A stretch of DNA of 32,761 bases. Origin: Bacteroidota bacterium (GTDB lineage: Bacteria; Bacteroidota; Bacteroidia; Sphingobacteriales; Sphingobacteriaceae). Where the stretch lies: assembly GCA_029851965.1 (NCBI GenBank), contig JARKUW010000040.1, forward strand, positions 1 to 32,761. The letters are read 5' to 3'. A program made the translations under genes and the position numbers. The notes below the pieces were generated by a model that was not told the DNA's origin, did no database searches, and was given only the letters and a program-made list of their open reading frames with translations. This document shows positions 26,191-32,761 of the stretch, piece after piece. Positions within the stretch are counted from its first letter, which is position 1, and the number at the start of each line of letters is the position of its first letter.

Positions 26191-28407
26191 ATGAAGAATA
26201 GTGACCAAGATCAGCTTTTAACACCGCAGGAATCACGAACCCCCGATCCTGCCTTGCCTACTTTTGCAGCACACAAAAATGAATCACTGCTGAGTATGAC
26301 TGAAAAATTTTACTACGACAATAAGATTGTCCGGAACTTCGCCATCGCGACGATCGTATGGGGAATTATTGGTATGACTGTCGGGCTGCTTGTTGCCATG
26401 CAGCTCGTGAACCCAAGCCTGAACATGGGTAATCAGTATACGACTTTTGGCCGGATCCGGCCCTTACACACAAATGCGGTCATCTTTGCTTTTGTCGGCA
26501 ATGCCATCTTTATGGGTGTTTACTACTCCCTGCAGCGTCTGCTCAAAGCCCGGATGTTTAATGATACACTCAGTAAGATTCACTTCTGGGGCTGGCAGCT
26601 TATTATTGTTGCTGCGGTAATTACCCTTCCACTAGGGCTCACCTCCTCTCATGAATACGCAGAGCTGGAATGGCCGATAGACATTGCGATCACGCTGATT
26701 TGGGTCGTTTTTGGCGTAAACATGTTTGGAACCATCTTTAAACGCCGCGAGAAGCACATGTATGTAGCGATTTGGTTCTACATTGCCACCTTCGTAACCA
26801 TTGCAGTGCTGCATATTGTAAACTCTTTCCAGCTGCCAATATCTGCCTTTAAAAGTTATTACCTGTTCGCCGGTGTACAGGACGCCCTGGTACAATGGTG
26901 GTACGGCCACAATGCTGTAGCGTTCTTTTTGACCACGCCATACCTGGGAATGATGTATTACTTTCTTCCGAAAATGGCACAACGCCCGATATACTCCTAC
27001 AAACTGAGCATTCTACACTTCTGGTCGCTGATATTCATCTACATCTGGGCCGGGCCACACCACTTGCTGTACACTTCCCTTCCGGGATGGGCACAGTCTT
27101 TAGGTGTTGCCTTTTCGGTGATGCTCATTGCGCCAAGCTGGGGTGGAATGATCAACGGCTTGCTGACACTTCGCGGTGCCTGGGACAAAGTTCGTGATGA
27201 TGCAACATTGAAATTTATGGTTGTCGGACTTACCGCATACGGTATGGCCACCTTTGAAGGTCCGATGCTTGCCTTTAAACAGATCAATGCCATTGCGCAC
27301 TATACCGACTGGATCGTTGCACACGTTCACGTAGGTGCATTGGGTTGGAATGGTTTTTTAACCTTCGGTATTCTGTACTGGTTGATCCCGAGAATCTACA
27401 AAACGCCATTATACTCTAAGAAACTTGCAGCTTTTCACTTCTGGATCGGAACCCTGGGGATCATCTTTTATGCAGTGCCGCTCTATTTTGCAGGTTTCAC
27501 ACAAGGACTGATGTGGAAAGAATTTACGCCTGAAGGTGTACTGCGGTACCCCAACTTTCTGGAAACCGTCTTGCAAATCATCCCGATGTACAGGCTTAGG
27601 GCGCTGGGGGGATTGTTCTACCTGATCGGTGTAATCGTGATGACGTACAACATCATCAAGACCGCCCGTGCCGGTAAACTTCTTGCCAATGAACCCGCAG
27701 AAGCGATGGCGCTGGCGCCGGAATATGTACCCGTTGGATCAGACCGGAAAGTACATCGTATCCTGGAACGCAAACCAATGGTATTTATGGTGCTGTCACT
27801 GATCGTGATCCTGATTGGTGGAATGATCGAGATGATGCCAACATTCACCATTGAGTCCAATATTCCAACGATCAGCAGTGTCAAGCCGTATTCCCCACTG
27901 GAGCTGCAGGGCCGTGATATTTACATCAAAGAAGGCTGTGTAAACTGCCACTCACAAATGATCCGCCCTTTCCGTTCGGAGACCGAGCGCTACGGCGAGT
28001 ACAGTAAAGCTGGCGAGTTTGTGTACGACCATCCGCATTTATGGGGTTCCAAACGAACCGGACCAGACTTGCAGCGTGAGGGTGGAAAGTATTCCAATGC
28101 CTGGCACTATAACCACTTGTTTGATCCGCAGACCATGTCTCCGGGAAGTATCATGCCTCCTTATGAGTGGCTGACCACACAAACATTAGACACCACAACA
28201 ACGATTTCGAAGATCAATGCCATGCGTACCCTTGGTGTGCCGTATGCGGAAGGATATGAGCACCAGGCCAATCGTGATCTGGACAGACAGGCTAAAGAAA
28301 TCGCGCTTGATCTGCAGAAGAACAATGTGAAGGTAAAAAGTGATAAAGAGATCATCGCCCTGATTGCCTACCTGCAACGCCTGGGAACTGACATTAAAGC
28401 CAAATAA
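26191..28407 (+). CDS. ccoNO: Fused cbb3 cytochrome oxidase subunits I and II (CcoNO)
   Basis: Catalytic core of the high-affinity terminal oxidase, in the inner membrane. Residues 1 to about 490 are CcoN: low-spin haem b ligand His93, CuB ligands His240 (WYGHNAV) and His290-His291 (AGPHHLLY), high-spin haem ligand His378 and second low-spin ligand His380 (AHVHVG). After a linker and a membrane helix (530-548), residues from about 565 are CcoO: haem c motif CVNCH (583-587) and probable axial Met in SIMPPY. Proteobacteria encode these as two genes; fusion is common in Bacteroidota. All ligands I can check are present, so the enzyme should work. Confidence 0.95.
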   Translation: MKNSDQDQLLTPQESRTPDPALPTFAAHKNESLLSMTEKFYYDNKIVRNFAIATIVWGIIGMTVGLLVAMQLVNPSLNMGNQYTTFGRIRPLHTNAVIFAFVGNAIFMGVYYSLQRLLKARMFNDTLSKIHFWGWQLIIVAAVITLPLGLTSSHEYAELEWPIDIAITLIWVVFGVNMFGTIFKRREKHMYVAIWFYIATFVTIAVLHIVNSFQLPISAFKSYYLFAGVQDALVQWWYGHNAVAFFLTTPYLGMMYYFLPKMAQRPIYSYKLSILHFWSLIFIYIWAGPHHLLYTSLPGWAQSLGVAFSVMLIAPSWGGMINGLLTLRGAWDKVRDDATLKFMVVGLTAYGMATFEGPMLAFKQINAIAHYTDWIVAHVHVGALGWNGFLTFGILYWLIPRIYKTPLYSKKLAAFHFWIGTLGIIFYAVPLYFAGFTQGLMWKEFTPEGVLRYPNFLETVLQIIPMYRLRALGGLFYLIGVIVMTYNIIKTARAGKLLANEPAEAMALAPEYVPVGSDRKVHRILERKPMVFMVLSLIVILIGGMIEMMPTFTIESNIPTISSVKPYSPLELQGRDIYIKEGCVNCHSQMIRPFRSETERYGEYSKAGEFVYDHPHLWGSKRTGPDLQREGGKYSNAWHYNHLFDPQTMSPGSIMPPYEWLTTQTLDTTTTISKINAMRTLGVPYAEGYEHQANRDLDRQAKEIALDLQKNNVKVKSDKEIIALIAYLQRLGTDIKAK

Positions 28408-28418
28408 TAACTACAGAT

Positions 28419-28586
28419 ATGTTTAAGCAATTTTCAACCCTGATCAACGGAAACGAAGTGTATTTACTTTGCTCCCTCGGAATATTTGTGTTCTTCTTCG
28501 TAATCGTCGGCATTGTGCTCCTGTATATGCGTAAGGATGAAGTGCAATACATGAGTGAACTTCCTTTAAACGAAAATGAATTCTGA
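28419..28586 (+). CDS. ccoQ: CcoQ-like small cbb3 oxidase subunit
   Basis: A 55-residue protein starting at ATG 28419, 11 bases after ccoNO. It has one hydrophobic helix (about 15-36, rich in Phe, Val, Ile) and a short polar tail ending NENEF. Position between ccoNO and ccoP, size and topology match CcoQ, a non-catalytic subunit that steadies the complex. Its last 11 bases overlap the first start of ccoP. Sequence conservation in this family is weak, so the call rests mainly on context. Confidence 0.8.
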   Translation: MFKQFSTLINGNEVYLLCSLGIFVFFFVIVGIVLLYMRKDEVQYMSELPLNENEF

Positions 28587-29391
28587 TATGAGTTACGCAG
28601 ATATACTAATCGCCACCCTATGTCTCACCGCAGTAATTGTGGTGGGTGTTTCCATACTGATGCTTCACGTCGTTAAGCTGTTTGTTAAAGAATCACTTAA
28701 CCCTACTCCTTTTGCCAGTCCGGAAGAAAAAGCCAGAAAGCTGCGATTGGAAGTGGAAGCAAAAGCTTTGATAAAACCGAAGCCTGCGCTAATCAACCGC
28801 CTTATGGGCCTTCGGCCCATCTCCGAAGAGAAAGATCTCGTTATGGAGCACGAGTTCGACGGCATCACCGAGCTGAACAACCCGACACCTGGCTGGTTTA
28901 TGGTCCTTTTTTACGGATCAATAATCTTTGCCGTTGTTTACTTTCTCAACTATGAGGTCTTTGGTTTTGGGCCGAATCAGGAACAGGAGTATGTTGCGGA
29001 GACCGAGCAGGCGGCGCTGGACAAAGAAGCATTTCTGCTGAATCCAGCAAACGCAAAAAGTGCTGTCAACGAGAACAATATGGTTCTAAGTACAGATCAA
29101 GCAGTATTGACCGCGGGTGCGGCGCTGTATGCCAGCAGGTGTACGCCTTGTCATGGCGAGCATGGCGAAGGTATTGTTGGTCCCAATCTAACGGATGAGT
29201 ACTGGATTCATGGCGGCGATGTAAAGGATGTGTTCAAAACCATAAAGTATGGTGTTCCCGAAAAGGGAATGATCGCCTGGGAAAAGTCATTGAGCGCCCA
29301 GCAGATCTCTGACATCACCAACTATGTAATGTCCCTTCAGGGAACAAATCCCGCAGGGGCAAAAGCTGCTCAGGGAGACAAACAAAAATAG
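28576..29391 (+). CDS. ccoP: CcoP, cbb3 oxidase cytochrome c subunit (one haem)
   Basis: Membrane-anchored cytochrome c that feeds electrons to CcoNO. The 271-residue protein has an N-terminal helix (8-30), a cytoplasmic stretch, a second helix (107-126, the GWFMVLFYGSIIF segment typical of CcoP) and a periplasmic haem domain with CTPCH (Cys189, Cys192, His193). Only one CxxCH is present, whereas proteobacterial CcoP has two. A likely Met ligand is in PEKGMIAWE. Start ATG 28576 overlaps ccoQ; ATG 28588, just past the ccoQ stop, would remove four residues and is equally possible. Confidence 0.93.
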   Translation: MNSDMSYADILIATLCLTAVIVVGVSILMLHVVKLFVKESLNPTPFASPEEKARKLRLEVEAKALIKPKPALINRLMGLRPISEEKDLVMEHEFDGITELNNPTPGWFMVLFYGSIIFAVVYFLNYEVFGFGPNQEQEYVAETEQAALDKEAFLLNPANAKSAVNENNMVLSTDQAVLTAGAALYASRCTPCHGEHGEGIVGPNLTDEYWIHGGDVKDVFKTIKYGVPEKGMIAWEKSLSAQQISDITNYVMSLQGTNPAGAKAAQGDKQK

Positions 29392-29393
29392 CC

Positions 29394-30725
29394 ATGTCAG
29401 TTTATCCGAGAATCATAAAAGGTCAGCTGTATAAATACCGCACCCTTGTAAGTTACTTTTGCCTGGTGCTGCTTTTTGCAGCACCTTTCCTCCGGATAAA
29501 CGGTGAGCAGCTCATCCTGCTGAATGTGCTGGAAAGAAAGTTTGTTTTCTTCGGACTGGTTTTCTGGCCACAGGACTTCTTTCTCTTCGTGCTGGCACTG
29601 CTGGACTTCATCGTTTTCATTGTCCTGTTTACAGTGGTCTTCGGCAGGGTATTTTGCGGCTGGGTATGCCCGCAGACCATCTTCCTGGAGATGGTGTTCC
29701 GGAAAGTGGAACGCTTGATCGAGGGAGATCATTTGAAACAACGTAAGCTGGATGAAGGACCGCTGACAACCGAAAAGCTATTGAAGAAAACGGCTAAACA
29801 CAGTATCTTTATACTGATATCCTTTTTCATAGCGAACATCTTCCTGGCGTATCTGATTGGTTCAGACACTTTGTTGAAAATCATTAAAGAACCCGTTACC
29901 AGTCATTGGAGTGGATTTTTGTCCATTTCAGTATTCACTTTGTTGTTTTACTTCGTCTTTTCCAGGCTTCGGGAACTCGTTTGTACCGTAGTGTGCCCAT
30001 ACGGACGTCTGCAGAACGTTTTGCTGGACGACCAGAGTATCATTGTGGCGTACGATTACAACCGGGGGGAACCACGGGGAAAGCGTGAGAAGGAAATCGC
30101 CAGCAGCAAAGGCGATTGCATTGACTGTAAGCTATGCGTTCAGGTCTGCCCCACCGGGATTGACATCCGGAACGGCACTCAGCTCGAGTGCATCAACTGT
30201 ACTGCATGTATTGATGCCTGCGATATGGTTATGGCTAAGATAGACCGGCCCTTGAACTTGATTGGCTTTAAATCCGAAGAATCAATTAAGTCCGGGAAAC
30301 CTTTCCGGATGAGCAGCAGGATTTATGCCTACAGTGCGGTCCTGCTCATTTTGACGGGAGCCCTGACCTATCTGCTGGCGAGCCGAAGCGACGTGAAGAC
30401 GACGATACTACGTGCCAGCGGCACACTCTATCAGATGCGCGATAAAGACCGTACCGTGAGCAATCTCTACAATGCGGAACTGGTAAATAAAACCGGCAGC
30501 AGTCTGAAGTTCAAGATCCTGCCGGACGATCCATCTACAAAAATTGAATACATACAGGCTGCAGATGAACTCCTTTACGGAGGAAGTGCCAAGATCACCT
30601 TCTTTGTGATCCGTCCGCAGGCCGACATTACCGTGTACAAGTCTGAAGTGGGGTTTAAACTGATCTCCGAAGGCAAAGTAATAGAACATTTTACAAGCAC
30701 TTTCATTGCACCACCAAACAATTAA
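29394..30725 (+). CDS. ccoG: CcoG, membrane iron-sulfur protein for cbb3 assembly
   Basis: Polyferredoxin of 443 residues in the inner membrane, thought to act as a cupric reductase that supports copper delivery to the oxidase. Several membrane helices frame Cys pairs CGWVCP (88, 92) and CTVVCPYGRLQ (197, 201). Two 4Fe-4S clusters are encoded by CIDCKLCVQVCP (242, 245, 248, 252) and CINCTACIDAC (266, 269, 272, 276). A C-terminal immunoglobulin-like domain follows the last helix (about 305-325). Begins two bases after ccoP and ends four bases before ccoH. Confidence 0.95.
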   Translation: MSVYPRIIKGQLYKYRTLVSYFCLVLLFAAPFLRINGEQLILLNVLERKFVFFGLVFWPQDFFLFVLALLDFIVFIVLFTVVFGRVFCGWVCPQTIFLEMVFRKVERLIEGDHLKQRKLDEGPLTTEKLLKKTAKHSIFILISFFIANIFLAYLIGSDTLLKIIKEPVTSHWSGFLSISVFTLLFYFVFSRLRELVCTVVCPYGRLQNVLLDDQSIIVAYDYNRGEPRGKREKEIASSKGDCIDCKLCVQVCPTGIDIRNGTQLECINCTACIDACDMVMAKIDRPLNLIGFKSEESIKSGKPFRMSSRIYAYSAVLLILTGALTYLLASRSDVKTTILRASGTLYQMRDKDRTVSNLYNAELVNKTGSSLKFKILPDDPSTKIEYIQAADELLYGGSAKITFFVIRPQADITVYKSEVGFKLISEGKVIEHFTSTFIAPPNN

Positions 30726-30729
30726 AAAT

Positions 30730-31155
30730 ATGAATTGGGGAACGAAAATCACGATAGTCATGCTGTGTTTCATGACCATGATCGGCACGTATGCCTATTT
30801 AATGATGACCAGCAAATCAGATGAGCTGGTCGACAAAGATTACTACGAGAAGGGGATAAATTACGATATAGACTACAAGAAGAAGGAAAACGTAAAGCGC
30901 AATCACATGGAGCCAGGCGTAGTGCTGCACAACGACAGTCTCCTGATTACTTTTCCTGCTGCTGCGGTTGGCACACTCAAGCTGATCCGCACCGCAGACA
31001 AGACCATGGATCGGAGCTTTCCCATGGAAACAGATGCGGCCAATCAGTTTCAAATCTCCATCCGTGGTAAAGACAGCGGATTGTGGAGGCTCGAGATGGA
31101 CTGGATGGCTTCAGGCACTCCGTATCTTTATGAAAAGGAGGTGATGCTGCCATGA
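30730..31155 (+). CDS. ccoH: CcoH/FixH-family cbb3 assembly protein
   Basis: Single-span membrane protein of 141 residues with a periplasmic domain. ATG 30730 is chosen because it directly precedes MNWGTKITIVMLCFMTMIG, the usual FixH N-terminus, and lies just after the ccoG stop; the frame extends back to 30706, within ccoG. The motif DELVDKDYYEKGINYD after the helix is a FixH hallmark. It is needed for stable oxidase assembly in other species. The last four bases overlap the next gene (ATGA). Confidence 0.9.
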   Translation: MNWGTKITIVMLCFMTMIGTYAYLMMTSKSDELVDKDYYEKGINYDIDYKKKENVKRNHMEPGVVLHNDSLLITFPAAAVGTLKLIRTADKTMDRSFPMETDAANQFQISIRGKDSGLWRLEMDWMASGTPYLYEKEVMLP

Positions 31156-31835
31156 GCGATCAATACCTCGCCTTTATGATCGGGCTTTTGGGAAGTGTAC
31201 ATTGCATCGGGATGTGCGGGCCGCTAGCGTTTGCAGTACCGTCATTGAAAAAGGGCGGCTTTTACCTGATCTTAGATAAGGTCCTCTACCAGACCGGGCG
31301 AATCATTTCTTACTGCATCCTTGGTGCACTTATCGGGCTGGTTGGACGGCAACTGTGGATGGCGGGATTGCAGCAGGGCCTGAGTATCTTCAGCGGGATT
31401 TTGATCCTCCTTGCCGCTGGTTCAAGAATCCTAAAAACAAGTTCCGGCATGCGCTTCAATTACTTACTGAAGCCTTTTAATAAGCTATTTGGCTTTGCGC
31501 TGAAACACAAGGCAAACCACCTGATCATCGGTATGCTCAACGGACTGTTGCCTTGCGGATTCGTTTACCTTGCCCTTGCCGGTGCAATAAACACCAGTTC
31601 CCCGGGCCTGGCTGTTGCGTACATGTTCTGGTTTGGAATCGGCACTGCACCGCTGATGCTGCTTGCTGCAATGACAGTAGGCTTTAGCAGCCCGCTCCTA
31701 CGCATGCGCATCAATAAAGTAGTTCCGTACCTCATGTTGTGCCTCGGGATCTGGTTCATTTTACGCGGAATGGACCTAAGTATCCCCTACTTAAGTCCAT
31801 CCAAACCGTCTTCTGCTGCAGAAGTCTGCAGGTAA
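31152..31835 (+). CDS. TauE/SafE-like (DsbD-related) membrane protein at the end of the cbb3 operon
   Basis: Inner-membrane protein of 227 residues with about six hydrophobic segments, of the sulfite exporter TauE/SafE or cytochrome c biogenesis transmembrane type. The first helix has VHCIGMCGP (His17, Cys18, Cys22) and a later one LLPCGFVYLALAGA; this twofold Cys-Gly/Pro pattern is typical of the family. ATGA overlap with ccoH shows it belongs to the operon. The paired Cys and His residues suggest copper handling or thiol transfer for oxidase assembly, which is inference; real sulfite export seems unlikely here. Confidence 0.85.
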   Translation: MSDQYLAFMIGLLGSVHCIGMCGPLAFAVPSLKKGGFYLILDKVLYQTGRIISYCILGALIGLVGRQLWMAGLQQGLSIFSGILILLAAGSRILKTSSGMRFNYLLKPFNKLFGFALKHKANHLIIGMLNGLLPCGFVYLALAGAINTSSPGLAVAYMFWFGIGTAPLMLLAAMTVGFSSPLLRMRINKVVPYLMLCLGIWFILRGMDLSIPYLSPSKPSSAAEVCR

Positions 31836-31840
31836 ACATC

Positions 31841-32761
31841 TTATCCAGCCGTACTGAACAGCTGTGTTTTGGGCTGGTTGTTCCACAACCGTGCATCAAA
31901 AGCCATACATATATTTCTTAAAAAGCGTTTACCCATCGGCGTAACAACAAGGCTTTCCGCTTGTATTTCCACCAGTCCATCGTCTTGCAGCAACTTCATA
32001 CGCAGCAGTCCGTCATACAATGCAGGGCACCTTTGCTCCTCCGAATGCCACGAGGTATACCCTTTACACATCACATTTAAGATATGCTTACGCAGAATCA
32101 GATCCTCTTTGTTTAGGAGATGGCCTTTTACAACGGGTATTGTTCCTTTAGAAATCATTTCCAGGTAGGTTTCCACCTTCTTTTCATTCTGTGCAAAACC
32201 TGTCCAGGAATCGCTAATGGCTGAGACACCCAGGCCTATCATCAGGTGACTGAACTGGTCGCTATACCCCATGAAGTTGCGGTGCAGCTTTCCGCTTTGT
32301 GCAGAAGCATAAAGGGAGTCTGTTTTCAGCGTAAAATGGTCCATGCCGATCTCAACATAGCCTCCGGCTTTAAGCATGGCGCGACCGGTCTCATAGAGTT
32401 GTTGCTTTACAGCGGCATCAGGAAGATCCGCTTCTGTATATCGGCGCTGCCCGGGTTTAACCCATGGCACATGCGCGTAGCTGTAAAAGGCAATGCGATC
32501 CGGGCGAAGCGTCAGCACCGAATCTATGGTTTCCGTGAGGCCTTCTATGGTCTGAAGTGGCAGACCATAAATGAGATCATAGTTTATAGATTGGTAGCCG
32601 GCCCTTCTTGCCAGACTTGTAATCTGCTGCACCTCCGGAACGGATTGAATGCGGTTGATCGCCAGCTGCACCCTGGGATCAAAATCCTGAATGCCCAGGC
32701 TAAGCCGTTTAAATCCGAGCGCATAAAGTGTATCGAGATGTGCCTTAGTCGTATTTCCCGG
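31841..32761 (-). CDS. hemN: Oxygen-independent coproporphyrinogen III dehydrogenase, 5' end cut by window
   Basis: Radical SAM enzyme of haem synthesis that works without oxygen. The visible 306 residues are the C-terminal two thirds: the frame is open to the right edge, starting PGNTTKAHLDTLYALGFKRL, then SLGIQDFDPRVQLAINRIQS, YDLIYGLPLQT, and GYVEIGMDHFTL (all HemN rather than HemW in style). The radical SAM CxxxCxxC lies beyond the edge. The gene converges on the cbb3 operon with a five-base gap. Since cbb3 needs haem b and c at low oxygen, the pairing makes physiological sense. Confidence 0.93.
   Translation of the reverse strand, partial: PGNTTKAHLDTLYALGFKRLSLGIQDFDPRVQLAINRIQSVPEVQQITSLARRAGYQSINYDLIYGLPLQTIEGLTETIDSVLTLRPDRIAFYSYAHVPWVKPGQRRYTEADLPDAAVKQQLYETGRAMLKAGGYVEIGMDHFTLKTDSLYASAQSGKLHRNFMGYSDQFSHLMIGLGVSAISDSWTGFAQNEKKVETYLEMISKGTIPVVKGHLLNKEDLILRKHILNVMCKGYTSWHSEEQRCPALYDGLLRMKLLQDDGLVEIQAESLVVTPMGKRFLRNICMAFDARLWNNQPKTQLFSTAG

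Overview
This window comes from a bacterium of the phylum Bacteroidota, most likely the family Sphingobacteriaceae (Pedobacter or Mucilaginibacter type). The grounds are a SusC/SusD outer-membrane pair, weak ribosome binding sites, a TAnnTTTG-like promoter element, PAS-rich sensor kinases, a fused CcoNO oxidase subunit and a CcoP with a single haem c. I placed it by gene families and by eye, not by a search. I saw no rRNA, tRNA, CRISPR array or insertion sequence. No gene-free stretch exceeds about 260 bases.

Left region, 1-8273: a phosphocholine-type phospholipase C (5' end off the window, C-terminus frameshifted) is followed by a strong bidirectional terminator. A SusC-SusD transporter pair on the minus strand comes next, then a divergent secreted glycerophosphodiester phosphodiesterase. 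Together these resemble a small locus for breaking down phospholipids and taking up their head groups or phosphate.

Middle region, 8259-19231: this holds a multi-PAS sensor kinase whose phospho-accepting His is Arg, an Omp85-type beta-barrel protein, and a tight minus-strand operon of LOV (blue-light) histidine kinase, single-domain response regulator and APC-family permease. After these come a secreted GH36 alpha-galactosidase, an SDR oxidoreductase and a DUF3050 protein. Three convergent gene pairs here overlap at their 3' ends.

Right region, 19454-32761: a xylulose-5-phosphate/fructose-6-phosphate phosphoketolase, a decayed fragment of a receiver domain, and a CLC transporter of the fluoride-exporter type. 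A complete cbb3 cytochrome oxidase operon follows (ccoI-ccoS-ccoNO-ccoQ-ccoP-ccoG-ccoH and a TauE/SafE-like membrane protein), preceded by an FNR-like palindrome. It converges on hemN, the oxygen-independent coproporphyrinogen dehydrogenase, cut by the right edge. The operon supplies the oxidase, its copper pump, its assembly factors and a likely copper or redox helper. hemN would supply haem at low oxygen.

The strongest points for follow-up are the LOV kinase-regulator-permease operon, the kinase lacking its phospho-accepting His, and the phospholipase-SusCD-phosphodiesterase cluster. None amounts to a clearly new defence or mobile system.
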